From Clostridium sp. DL-VIII (lineage in GTDB: Bacteria; Bacillota; Clostridia; Clostridiales; Clostridiaceae), in NCBI RefSeq assembly GCF_000230835.1, contig NZ_CM001240.1, forward strand, positions 6,279,779 to 6,343,778: a stretch of 64,000 bases of DNA, in the 5' to 3' direction. The translations under genes and the position numbers were made by a program. The notes beneath the pieces were generated by a model that saw nothing but the letters and a program-made list of their open reading frames with translations, was not told the origin of the DNA and made no database searches. Position 1 is the stretch's first letter. Each line of letters starts with the position of its first letter. Positions 30,429-38,593 of this stretch are shown here, piece after piece.

Positions 30429-30799
30429 TATATTACCTCCATTACTGCATAGGCAATTGCATTTTCCTTACTATGTGAAATACTAATATGGATATTGAAT
30501 TCTTTTATGTCTATCAGCTTATAAAGCTTATCACTAAGATGCACAACTGGCTTTCCCAATGAATCTCGTAATATTTCAATATCTTTAAGTCCAAATCCTC
30601 TAAAACCAGTTCCTAATGCTTTACTGACAGCTTCCTTGGCTGCAAAATTACCTGCAATTATATTACTTTTGAGTCCCTTTGAGTTGAAATATTCAATTTC
30701 ACTATTAGTAAATGATTTTATAATAAAATTTTTTGTTCTATTTACTGCTTTCTCTATTCTATTAATTTCTATTATATCTGTGCCAATTCCAATAATCAT
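30428..30799 (-). CDS. acpS: Holo-[acyl-carrier-protein] synthase
   Basis: A 123-residue AcpS that transfers 4'-phosphopantetheine from CoA to acyl carrier protein. It starts MIIGIGTDIIEINRIEKA with the magnesium-binding Asp, has FAAKEAVSKALGTGFRGF near residue 53, and ends with ISISHSKENAIAYAVME. RBS AAGGCGG. It is the first gene of acpS-nnr and probably of the YdcC-like gene as well. Confidence 0.96.
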   Translation of the reverse strand: MIIGIGTDIIEINRIEKAVNRTKNFIIKSFTNSEIEYFNSKGLKSNIIAGNFAAKEAVSKALGTGFRGFGLKDIEILRDSLGKPVVHLSDKLYKLIDIKEFNIHISISHSKENAIAYAVMEVI

Positions 30800-30871
30800 A
30801 TTTGACCGCCTTTCTTAGTAATATCTTACCATATATTAGCGTAAATATTTAATTATTGATATACCTTCAGC

Positions 30872-31201
30872 CTAATTTATAACTTTTTCATTTATTCCAG
30901 TATCAAATTCGTATACATGTTCATCTGCATATGCACCCACAATATCAACTAAGTGAAGTGGAGATACTTGATTATTATATAACTTCATTAGTATCTGTTT
31001 CACTTTATGCCTGTGAATTGATATCATATCTATTCTTTCTCTCTCTAGGTTTACATTTTTTAAGTCAACATAATCTTTTCTTTCAATTTCAATACCGTAT
31101 GCTGTTATTCCCTTATAATCTTTTTTTATGAGTCTATATGCATATCTAAATTCTACATCACCATCACAATTAATAGATGAATACTCCTCAACTAAATTCA
31201 T
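30872..31201 (-). CDS. Small conserved protein, probably DUF6514 family
   Basis: A 109-residue cytoplasmic protein with alternating charged strands and the segment YGIEIERKDYVDL, then HRHKVKQILMKLYNNQVSPLHLVDIVGAYADE. I associate this pattern with the clostridial DUF6514 family but could not search. No membrane segment or metal motif. GGAG lies about 10 bases before the ATG. Its upstream region contains the candidate small RNA and terminator at 31457-31542. Confidence 0.6.
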   Translation of the reverse strand: MNLVEEYSSINCDGDVEFRYAYRLIKKDYKGITAYGIEIERKDYVDLKNVNLERERIDMISIHRHKVKQILMKLYNNQVSPLHLVDIVGAYADEHVYEFDTGINEKVIN

Positions 31202-31456
31202 AACCTCTCAACTCCCTAATATAATATTTTTGCCTACAACTTTATACTATCACATAGCATATCAATAAATTGTCAAAGCATGTCCATGTTTTCAATATTT
31301 ATATATTTTTTATTGACAATAAAACTTCTTCATTTAGCTTTTACAACATATAGATACTTAATGCCCTTATTTTTTAAATACTATATGTCGAAATACAATA
31401 TTTTCTCTTTAAATATTATATGCATATTTTAATGTGCCTTGTATTTATTGTAAAAT

Positions 31457-31542
31457 AAAAAAAGAGCTAACAGCTCTTTTTTTACCTCAAAATCTCTCTC
31501 TACTTTACCACAATTGAAATATATCACGGATATCGTTTACAT
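31457..31542 (-). ncRNA. Candidate small RNA with own promoter and terminator
   Basis: A promoter (31549-31576) predicts a transcript starting near 31542 on the minus strand. About 55 bases later it meets a strong terminator (AAAGAGCT / AGCTCTTT stem with a 3-base loop, then seven T) at 31457-31480. No open frame with an RBS lies inside; the first ATG is followed at once by TAA. It could be a free small RNA of about 85 nt, or an attenuated leader of the gene starting at 31201. The surrounding 31202-31961 gap has no gene. Confidence 0.45.
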
Positions 31543-31548
31543 GCTATT

Positions 31549-31576
31549 ATTATAACATATATTCACATAATTACAA
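31549..31576 (-). promoter_or_regulatory. Promoter of the candidate small RNA
   Basis: Minus-strand TTGTAA (31571-31576) and extended TGT-TATAAT (31549-31554) are 16 bases apart. Confidence 0.55.
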
Positions 31577-31674
31577 CACTTTTAAAAAAATTTATTTAAT
31601 TGGATTGAAAAATTTTTTTCATCTTAATAACATATAAAATATGTTTCTATGCTTAGAACGCTTAACACAAAAAG

Positions 31675-31703
31675 ATTATACTATTTACTATAACCTTTAT
31701 CAA
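31675..31703 (-). promoter_or_regulatory. Second promoter-like site in the ssb downstream gap
   Basis: Minus-strand TTGATA (31698-31703) and TATAAT (31675-31680) are 17 bases apart. It reads toward the candidate small RNA 130 bases further on; no gene lies between. Confidence 0.5.
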
Positions 31704-31846
31704 TTGAAGTTGTTATCTTTTCATTAAATATACTCTTTACAAAAAAACAACATTTCATTAATGAACTATCTTAGGGAAAATAATTTATTTATACATCTAA
31801 TTTTATTAAATATATATGTTTCCAAAATTAAGGCTTATATAAAAAA

Positions 31847-31894
31847 GTTATCTAAATTCACATCAATTCACCTCAATAACATAATCTAGATAAC
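31847..31894 (-). terminator. Terminator after ssb
   Basis: A perfect 8-bp stem GTTATCTA/TAGATAAC with a 32-base loop is followed by TTTTTT on the minus strand, about 70 bases after the ssb stop. Confidence 0.6.
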
Positions 31895-31961
31895 CTTTTT
31901 ACTTCTTGTACAAGTCGCTTTATATATTTATTTTTGCTAAAATTAATATGTAAATCAACTA

Positions 31962-32309
31962 CTACTCTTCAAAATCTTGTGCTTGAGCTTTTCTATTTTC
32001 AAGAAACTTAAAATCCTCTGCCACAACTTCTGCTATATATTTTCTGTTTCCATCTTTATCTTCATAACTACCTGTTCTAAGCCTTCCACTTAATGTTATA
32101 AGACTTCCTTTCTTCATATACCTAACAATAACCTCAGCTTTTTTGCCCCAAACTTTGATTGGTATAAAATCGGCTTCTCTAACTCCATCGGGTAATCTAA
32201 AATTTCTCTGTACTGCAATAGTAAATTTAGTATAAATTTTATCACCGTTCTCAGTGTGCCTAAGTTCAGGGTCTTTAACTAATCTTCCTAATAATATTAT
32301 TTTATTCAT
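31962..32309 (-). CDS. ssb: Single-stranded DNA-binding protein (short paralogue)
   Basis: A 115-residue SSB with the OB fold: MNKIILLGRLVKDPELR at the start, FTIAVQRNFR near residue 30, ADFIPIKVWGKKAE and GSLITLSGRL. It stops soon after the OB fold, with only a short linker and the end QAQDFEE in place of the usual long tail and acidic IPF tip that recruits repair proteins. It is probably a second SSB rather than the essential one of the rpsF-ssb-rpsR operon. RBS AGGAGG. Confidence 0.9.
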   Translation of the reverse strand: MNKIILLGRLVKDPELRHTENGDKIYTKFTIAVQRNFRLPDGVREADFIPIKVWGKKAEVIVRYMKKGSLITLSGRLRTGSYEDKDGNRKYIAEVVAEDFKFLENRKAQAQDFEE

Positions 32310-32388
32310 TTCTTACCTCCTGAATATTTTTCTTCTAAAGTTATATCCAGTTCAATAATTTATATTCACCTAAAATAAAAAAATTTAT

Positions 32389-33246
32389 TTATGATTTTAT
32401 TACATGAGTTTTATTTTTATTTTTATTTTGATTTATAACAAAATTTATTTCTATTCCTAGAATAAATATAATTGATATTAAAAATAACCAAGTCATAAGT
32501 ATAAATACAGCGCCAAGGCTTCCATAGAATCTTGAATAATTTCCAAAGTTATCAACATAAAAAGAAAATCCTAATGATACTATAATCCATCCTATAGTGC
32601 TAAATATGGATCCTGGAATGACTTCTATCCATATAAGTTTTTGGGCTGGTGCAAATATATAGATACCAACAAATATAATTATCATAATAATAAATATAAA
32701 AGTATATCTAAATATACCCCAAAGAGCCAACATTACTCTGTAAACCGAATGAAATTTTTCGATGTATTCACTTATTACATTTCCAAAGACCAATATTATT
32801 AAAGACAATATCATAGTTAATGCTAGTGCCAATATTCCTGCGATTGAAATAATCGAAAGTTTAATAAAAGATCTATTTTCCTTAAAATCATATGCTTTAT
32901 TTACACTATTAATTATAGCTTTAAACGCAGATGATGACGTCCATACCATTAGTAGAATAGATATTCCTAATAATCCAGTATACTCATTATCAAATACTTC
33001 CTGTATTGTTGATTGCGTTAAATCTAATATACTTTTGGGTAGCATTACGCTGAGCTGATTTAATACATCACTGGAACTCAAACTACTAAGACCTGCTAAT
33101 GTCATTAAAAACAATATAAATGGAAAGAATGATAGCATTAGATAATATGCCAATTGAGATGCTAATGCGAATACATCATCTTTTTTTACTTTTTCTATAA
33201 GGCTCATTAATAAGTTTATTTTATTCTTTAAATTTTTAATCATCAT
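32389..33246 (-). CDS. YihY/BrkB family membrane protein
   Basis: A 285-residue protein with six membrane segments. It carries the family region FALASQLAYYLMLSFFPFILFLM (residues about 25-48) and SLGFSFYVDNFGNYSRFYGSLGAVFILMTWLFL near the C-terminus. Once labelled RNase BN, the family is now regarded as membrane proteins of unknown role. Two adjacent ATG codons follow AGGAAC; the first is given here and the second (33243) is about equally likely. Confidence 0.88.
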   Translation of the reverse strand: MMIKNLKNKINLLMSLIEKVKKDDVFALASQLAYYLMLSFFPFILFLMTLAGLSSLSSSDVLNQLSVMLPKSILDLTQSTIQEVFDNEYTGLLGISILLMVWTSSSAFKAIINSVNKAYDFKENRSFIKLSIISIAGILALALTMILSLIILVFGNVISEYIEKFHSVYRVMLALWGIFRYTFIFIIMIIIFVGIYIFAPAQKLIWIEVIPGSIFSTIGWIIVSLGFSFYVDNFGNYSRFYGSLGAVFILMTWLFLISIIFILGIEINFVINQNKNKNKTHVIKS

Positions 33247-33318
33247 ATGTTCCTATCACCAGTCTTCTCTTAAAATATTTACTTTTATAACACTCAATTT
33301 AAAATTACAATACTTATT

Positions 33319-33420
33319 TTATTCTATTTTTATTAATTCTATGTAATATAGTGGATGTCTGTATACTAATGCAAGGCTTATTTGATAAAGCTCTTCAGAA
33401 TACTCTCCGTTCGGATTAGT
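33319..33420 (-). pseudogene. Possible short coding remnant
   Basis: Thirty-three codons read as a protein-like stretch ending in SLALVYRHPLYYIELIKIE before a stop, but a TGA stands just before it and no start or RBS is present. A second protein-like stretch in another frame lies upstream near 33470-33510. This may be a decayed gene or chance. The rest of 33247-33532 has no gene. Confidence 0.2.
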
Positions 33421-33532
33421 TCATATAACAAAGTGACTCTGCTACATTTTAATTGTTAACTAAAACTTTTATAGTTCCTAGTCCCATAAACTTTATCCAC
33501 TGAGAAAATCATATAGCTTTTTGTACAAAAAA

Positions 33533-33563
33533 ATGACTATCTTCAAAGTATAAAGATAGTCAT
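33533..33563 (-). terminator. Terminator after dltB
   Basis: A perfect 11-bp stem (ATGACTATCTT / AAGATAGTCAT) with a 9-base loop is followed by seven T on the minus strand, 55 bases past the dltB stop. Confidence 0.8.
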
Positions 33564-33617
33564 GAAAGAACTTTATTATATATAGTATTATTATGTTTAA
33601 TAATACTACTTGAACGA

Positions 33618-34784
33618 TTAGTTACTAAACCAATATCCTGAAAAAATTAATAGTCCAAAGCACGCTATATGAAATGTTATCACAACTTGAGCATATTGGA
33701 ACCATTTTTTCTTTTTATGAGTTTTGTAAAATTTAGATCTTCTTTGATATATATCAGTTGCAACTAATGCTAATCCTTGATATATTCCATATATTATATA
33801 ATACCATTTTAGCCCATGCCACATTCCCATAATAAACATTGTTAACATTTGCCCCGCATGAGAAGCAATAAATCTGTTTTTGAATCTTTTTTTTCTCATA
33901 CTATTTAATACAAATCTTGAATATATATAATCTCCAAACCATTTAGATAATGATATATGCCATCTAGTCCAAAATTCCTTCATATCTTTACTTAAGAAAG
34001 GTTTATTGAAATTTTCTGGCATTTTAATTCCCAAAATATAGCTTGTCCCTACGGCAAAAGCTGTATATCCTGCAAAATCAAAAAATAGATACAAACTATA
34101 TGAGTACATATAATTTATTGAATATTTAATTATCAATGCTTTTTCATGAATGCTTGCAAGTACTGGAATTTGACTCATCCATAGGGAATTAATCAAATTT
34201 GCTACAACAAATTTATATACTATACCTATGATTATTTTTTTCACACCAAAACCTAAATAATTATTTATATATTCTTCTCTGGTTATCTTCTTCTCTAAAT
34301 CACTTTCAAATCTTCTAGATCTGTCTATTGGCCCAGAAGTTAATGTCGTAAAAAATATAAAGAAATATAATGTATTTAATATACTGACTTCTTTTATATT
34401 TTTATCATATATTTCAATAACCATTTGAATAGCTTTAAAATTCATATATGAAAGCCCTATAAATCCAATGGTCTTTATACTAACTGCTCCACTTATTTTT
34501 AGGATAATCAACGGTAACATCGAACAAAATAAGATAAGATAGTATAAATATTTATTATCTGTTTTTTTTCTTAAAGCAGAATATATCTTAATTAAAGCAA
34601 TCTCTCCGACCAAGAATAGCGGAAATACCTTCCCTATCCCCATTATTGCTAATATCATTAAAATAGATATAAAAATCCCATAATATTTAATATTCTTTTC
34701 TAAAAGTCCTAAAATAATAGCTGGTATCAATGCGATTGCAAGTATATATAAATAAAAATAATCTCCATATTCAACTAATGTCAT
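33618..34784 (-). CDS. dltB: DltB, MBOAT-family D-alanyl transfer protein
   Basis: A 388-residue polytopic MBOAT protein. The catalytic region EFWTRWHISLSKWFGDYIY (residues about 266-285) and the invariant histidine in MGMWHGLKWYY near 318 are visible. DltB moves D-alanine from the carrier protein DltC across the membrane onto teichoic acids. The neighbours support this: dltD and a DltX-like microprotein lie directly upstream. dltA and dltC are absent from the window and must be elsewhere. RBS GGAGG. An alternative is another MBOAT O-acyltransferase, less likely given dltD. Confidence 0.88.
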   Translation of the reverse strand: MTLVEYGDYFYLYILAIALIPAIILGLLEKNIKYYGIFISILMILAIMGIGKVFPLFLVGEIALIKIYSALRKKTDNKYLYYLILFCSMLPLIILKISGAVSIKTIGFIGLSYMNFKAIQMVIEIYDKNIKEVSILNTLYFFIFFTTLTSGPIDRSRRFESDLEKKITREEYINNYLGFGVKKIIIGIVYKFVVANLINSLWMSQIPVLASIHEKALIIKYSINYMYSYSLYLFFDFAGYTAFAVGTSYILGIKMPENFNKPFLSKDMKEFWTRWHISLSKWFGDYIYSRFVLNSMRKKRFKNRFIASHAGQMLTMFIMGMWHGLKWYYIIYGIYQGLALVATDIYQRRSKFYKTHKKKKWFQYAQVVITFHIACFGLLIFSGYWFSN

Positions 34785-34925
34785 TTCAATTCCTCCATAA
34801 GTTTATTTCTGTCAATTTCATAACTATATATTAATTTAAATTATTGTAGTCTTTGTTTATAGCACTACTTTATGAGAATAAACTCTTTACTAAGTATTTT
34901 TTAACTCTATAAACATTAATTACAC

Positions 34926-35066
34926 TTAAAATTGACTATAAACAAATGGCAAATCTGTTGATGCTTGAAAAATATATACCATTAATATTAAAACTAATGC
35001 AATTGTCAGCATTGCAGATCTCTTAAAATCTTTATTATTTATTAAAATATTTATAAATTCCTTCAC
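34926..35066 (-). CDS. dltX: DltX-like single-pass microprotein
   Basis: An unlisted 46-codon frame from GTG at 35066 to TAA at 34926, starting inside the last 32 bases of dltD. It has a short basic N-terminus (MKEFINILINNKDFKRSAM), one membrane helix (about residues 18-34) and ends in PFVYSQF. Known DltX proteins are about 45-50 residues with one membrane helix and a C-terminal aromatic F-I-Y-x-x-F motif, encoded beside other dlt genes. The match in size, topology, ending and location is good. The RBS is weak (GGGTGG or TAGGGT upstream), and an ATG at codon 19 is an alternative start. The identification is an inference. Confidence 0.55.
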   Translation of the reverse strand: MKEFINILINNKDFKRSAMLTIALVLILMVYIFQASTDLPFVYSQF

Positions 35067-36222
35067 TTACCCTAAGCCACCCTTCTTCTCCTAAATGCTT
35101 TGTATCTACTAAGAAATGTTTTTTATAATCATAGGCTTGTAAATCAAGAACATCAAGATTATTATCTTTTGCTATTTCATTTACTTTTTCATCCCATTCT
35201 TTTCTTTTGTCCTTAGTAAGCCCCTGAAAATCATAAAACCATCCATTAACTGGAGGTATAACTATGTAAGGTTTTATATCAAGATCTTTACACACACTTA
35301 AGAAGAACTTATAATCATCCATTTCTTTAGATGTCATGAGATTTTCATTTTCAGACTCCCCTTTATGCTTATCAATATTATCTTTTAAAGTCCAATTATA
35401 AAGCTTGTCTTCCAAATTAAATTGATTATTCGTAGATACGATCTTTTCATTGTCCTTCTCAACTTTAGCATATTCATCATCCCAATTTATAGTTCTTAAT
35501 ATTGGTCCAGAGTTCTTATTAGGTAGGCCCTTAAGCTTCTGGTAAATTAATGCTTTATCTTGAATACCTAATAAATATTGCTTAACTTCATAATATGGTG
35601 AAAGTAGAATTTTTTGCATATTGGCAAAAGCGCTTGAATCTAAATAAAGCTTTGCATAATATGCTTCTGGCTGATTTTCTTTAGCTTTTGTTAGAAAATC
35701 ATATACCCTTTGAGCATAATATCGTTTATTTTCTTCACTTATTTTAGGATTCTTTAAAAAATTATAAAACTGTACTTCTGAAAAATTTGCTGCATACTGA
35801 TCTGGCTGTAATCCATCCTCATCTTCAAACCACTGAATGGAGAGTACATAGACAACTTTCTGGTTATCCTCTATGTCTCCTCCTCCTAAATATGAGGCTT
35901 CTTGTAAATCTTGAGTAAATGGTCTTCCAAAACAGCTTAAATTATAATTAGCACCATTAAACGGGAAAAAATCTAATGGATTTTGAGGAACGCTTATTCC
36001 AAGTTCGGATGATCCAAGCAAAAACATATTTCCGTTATCAGACAACATTTTCTTATCTAACGAGCTTTTATCCTTTACTGTATCAAATCTTAGTTTTCCA
36101 AGAGCACTTACATCTTTTTCTTTGGTTAATACTTGTATTTGTCTATCTAATATTGTATTCATCGTAATTGTAATAAATATTACGATGATTATCGGTATTA
36201 TTAAGCTTATTATCTTTTTCAT
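35035..36222 (-). CDS. dltD: DltD, teichoic acid D-alanylation protein
   Basis: A 395-residue protein with an N-terminal membrane anchor (about 5-24) and an extracellular SGNH-hydrolase-like domain. The catalytic motif appears as LLGSSELGI near residue 73, and the DltD-specific VLSIQWF and FLVDTKHLGEEGW (Asp/His pair near 372-376) are present. DltD is required for D-alanyl transfer to lipoteichoic acid outside the membrane. The start follows AGAGG by 11 bases. It is the first gene of dltD-dltX-dltB, driven by the promoter at 36316-36345. Confidence 0.88.
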   Translation of the reverse strand: MKKIISLIIPIIIVIFITITMNTILDRQIQVLTKEKDVSALGKLRFDTVKDKSSLDKKMLSDNGNMFLLGSSELGISVPQNPLDFFPFNGANYNLSCFGRPFTQDLQEASYLGGGDIEDNQKVVYVLSIQWFEDEDGLQPDQYAANFSEVQFYNFLKNPKISEENKRYYAQRVYDFLTKAKENQPEAYYAKLYLDSSAFANMQKILLSPYYEVKQYLLGIQDKALIYQKLKGLPNKNSGPILRTINWDDEYAKVEKDNEKIVSTNNQFNLEDKLYNWTLKDNIDKHKGESENENLMTSKEMDDYKFFLSVCKDLDIKPYIVIPPVNGWFYDFQGLTKDKRKEWDEKVNEIAKDNNLDVLDLQAYDYKKHFLVDTKHLGEEGWLRVSEGIYKYFNK

Positions 36223-36293
36223 TATGCAACAACCTCTTTGTCGTTAAATTACTAATTTGTAAAAGTTAACTTATTGATAAAAATATTCTTCAA

Positions 36294-36310
36294 TAGAGTA
36301 AATTACTCTA
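36294..36310. promoter_or_regulatory. Palindromic operator-like site at the dltD promoter
   Basis: TAGAGTA-AAT-TACTCTA is a perfect 7-bp inverted repeat starting about 6 bases downstream of the -10 box, covering the expected start site. It could bind a regulator or form a 5' RNA hairpin. Confidence 0.4.
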
Positions 36311-36315
36311 TGTTT

Positions 36316-36345
36316 ATAATATTATTCTATACCTACCAGTGTCAA
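36316..36345 (-). promoter_or_regulatory. dltD promoter
   Basis: Minus-strand TTGACA (36340-36345) and TATTAT (36316-36321) are 18 bases apart, about 95 bases before the dltD start. Confidence 0.65.
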
Positions 36346-36497
36346 TAAAACATTCATTAATATATAGAAATTAGCTTTTTATAAATTTTTCCAAAAATAT
36401 CAAAGCTTTTATTGTAGTACAAGCAAAAAGATATATTCTTGACTAAAAACTTCACGAATATACCCTTTTACATATAAATGTACTATTTAAGATTTTA

Positions 36498-37814
36498 TTA
36501 TAATTTATAAATTTTATCTCTATTGTTAACTACATTTTTAGTAGCATTTCTTGTATCATATACAACCTTGGCTCTAGAAACAATCGATTCATAATCATAG
36601 CAGCTATGATTTGTTGTTATGATTACAATATCAGCCTCATCAATAACTTCTTTCCAATCTACTGAATTGTAGACTTTACCTTTATATTTAGATGTTGGAC
36701 AATAAGGATCATTTACCTTTAGATCCGCACCATTCTTTTCTAGTAATTCTATTACTTTAAATGCTGGTGATTCTCTATAATCATCTATGTCATTTTTATA
36801 TGCAACACCCATTAATAAAACTTTAGCTCCATTTAACGCTTTTTTATTCTTATTTAAAATTTTCATAACATTATCAAGAACAAATTCTGGCATTGAATCA
36901 TTAATTTCCCCTGATGTTTCAATTAGTCTTGTGTGATAATCATATTCTTTTGCTTTCCATTCTAAATAAAATGGATCAAGTGGAATACAATGTCCTCCAA
37001 GACCTGGACCTGGATAAAATGGCATGAACCCATATGGTTTTGTTTTTGCTGCATCAATAACTTCCCATACATCTATTCCCATTCTATTACATAAAATAGC
37101 CATTTCATTAGCTAATCCAATATTTATGTTTCTAAAAGTATTTTCTAATATCTTTTCCATTTCTGCTACAGCTGGTGATGATACAGTATGTATATCCCCT
37201 TCTAATATATTTCTATATAGTGCTGCTGCAACTTCAGTACAATCTTCAGAACATCCTCCAACAACTTTTGGAGTATTTTTAGTGTTGAAATCCTTATTTC
37301 CCGGATCAACTCTTTCTGGTGAGAAAGCTAAGAAGAAATCTTCTCCACATTTCAATCCGCTTTCCTCTAAAATTGGCTTAAGAACTTCTTCTGTTGTTCC
37401 TGGGTATGTAGTACTTTCAAGAATTACAAGCATACCTTTATGTAAATATTCTGCAACACTCTTTGTTGAAGAAACAACATATGATAAATCTGGCTGCTTA
37501 TATAAATCTAATGGTGTAGGAACACAGATACAAATAGTGTCTACATCTTTAACAAAACTAAAATCTGTAGTTGCTTGTAAAGTCTTTGCTTCTACTAACT
37601 TCTTTAGAGTTTCATCTACTACATCACCTATATAATTTTTTCCTTCATTAACCATTTTTACTTTTTGTTCTTGAACATCAAAACCAATAGTTTGATATCC
37701 TGCATTAGCCTTTTCTACCGCTAATGGCAATCCAACGTATCCAAGTCCAACGACACCAACCTTTGCAGTTCTATTGTTTATCTTGTCTAATAATTGTTGT
37801 TTTAACATTGACAT
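36498..37814 (-). CDS. wbpA: Nucleotide-sugar 6-dehydrogenase, WbpA-like (UDP-GlcNAc dehydrogenase)
   Basis: A 438-residue UDP-sugar dehydrogenase that oxidises C6 to the uronic acid with NAD+. The Rossmann motif is VGVVGLGYVGLPLA near residue 20; the catalytic Cys is in GLGGHCIPLDP (about Cys276). The neighbouring WbpD- and WbpE-like genes suggest the substrate is UDP-GlcNAc on the route to UDP-2,3-diacetamido-glucuronate. UDP-ManNAc dehydrogenase is the main alternative. The start at 37814 has GGAGG 6 bases upstream; the longer frame begins with a TTG. Confidence 0.85.
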   Translation of the reverse strand: MSMLKQQLLDKINNRTAKVGVVGLGYVGLPLAVEKANAGYQTIGFDVQEQKVKMVNEGKNYIGDVVDETLKKLVEAKTLQATTDFSFVKDVDTICICVPTPLDLYKQPDLSYVVSSTKSVAEYLHKGMLVILESTTYPGTTEEVLKPILEESGLKCGEDFFLAFSPERVDPGNKDFNTKNTPKVVGGCSEDCTEVAAALYRNILEGDIHTVSSPAVAEMEKILENTFRNINIGLANEMAILCNRMGIDVWEVIDAAKTKPYGFMPFYPGPGLGGHCIPLDPFYLEWKAKEYDYHTRLIETSGEINDSMPEFVLDNVMKILNKNKKALNGAKVLLMGVAYKNDIDDYRESPAFKVIELLEKNGADLKVNDPYCPTSKYKGKVYNSVDWKEVIDEADIVIITTNHSCYDYESIVSRAKVVYDTRNATKNVVNNRDKIYKL

Positions 37815-37833
37815 CTTATACCTCCACAATTTT

Positions 37834-37913
37834 CAGTTAACAGTTTATGCCCTTATGGTATCCTGCAAGCAATATACAGTTAACAGTTAATGATGAAATT
37901 CTTAAAGAATTTC
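37834..37913. repeat. Intergenic repeat (copy R5)
   Basis: An exact 12-base direct repeat CAGTTAACAGTT (37834-37845 and 37877-37888) is followed by a perfect palindrome GAAATTCTTAAAGAATTTC (37895-37913). The same GTTAATG-x-TGAAAT...AGAAATTTCTT layout recurs in R6. Confidence 0.5.
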
Positions 37914-37948
37914 TTTATATTTTTAATCCTAATATTCACTTCTATCTA

Positions 37949-38527
37949 TTAGTCATTTATACATTCTACTTTTTCATCATTCTTATTATAATTCTTTCCA
38001 CAAGCTTTGCAACTTGCATGTTCATCCTTAAATTCAAGTCTTTCTCCACACTCGCACACATATCCTAATATATTTGCTGGATTTCCTACAACTAGCGCAT
38101 AATCTGGTATATGTTTAGTAACTACTGCTCCAGCTCCTACTAGTGCAAATCTGCCTATATTATGTCCACATACAATCGTAACATTTGCTCCAATAGATGC
38201 ACCTTTTCCAATTACAGTTTCCCTATATTCACTTTTTCTTTCTATAAAGCTTCTTGGATTTACTACATTGGTAAATACACATGATGGTCCTAAGAATACA
38301 TCATCTTCACAAATAACACCTGTATAAACAGACACATTATTTTGTATTTTTACACCATTTCCAATTTTTACGCCTGGTGATATTACAACATTTTGGCCTA
38401 TGTTACACTTCTCCCCAATTTCACAATTGCTCATTACATGAGAAAAATGCCATATCTTTGTTCCATCTCCTATTTTCACATTATCATCTACATAGCTTGA
38501 CTCATGTACAAAATAATTATCGCTCAT
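37949..38527 (-). CDS. wbpD: WbpD-like N-acetyltransferase (left-handed beta-helix)
   Basis: A 192-residue hexapeptide-repeat acetyltransferase; repeats such as IGDGTKI, IGEKCNIGQNVVI, IGNGVKI and IGANVTIVCGH run through residues 15-150. In Pseudomonas WbpD acetylates the 3-amino group made by WbpE, giving UDP-2,3-diacetamido-2,3-dideoxy-glucuronate. The C-terminal 40 residues add four cysteines (CECGERLEF then CKACG) resembling a zinc ribbon. Start at 38527 with GGAG upstream. Confidence 0.82.
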   Translation of the reverse strand: MSDNYFVHESSYVDDNVKIGDGTKIWHFSHVMSNCEIGEKCNIGQNVVISPGVKIGNGVKIQNNVSVYTGVICEDDVFLGPSCVFTNVVNPRSFIERKSEYRETVIGKGASIGANVTIVCGHNIGRFALVGAGAVVTKHIPDYALVVGNPANILGYVCECGERLEFKDEHASCKACGKNYNKNDEKVECIND

Positions 38528-38593
38528 AATATTAGTCTCCACATATTCATATTTATTCTATAAGTATCAAAATAACATCTTACTCTACAAATT

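Noticed and set aside
31386..31392. TGTCGAA (0A-box match) upstream of the DUF6514-like gene
   Set aside because: It is 185 bases from the gene start with no promoter close by; a single 7-base match is weak evidence on its own.
37024..37635. Plus-strand frame of 203 codons opposite wbpA
   Set aside because: It is the shadow of the dehydrogenase gene; no RBS and no recognisable motif.
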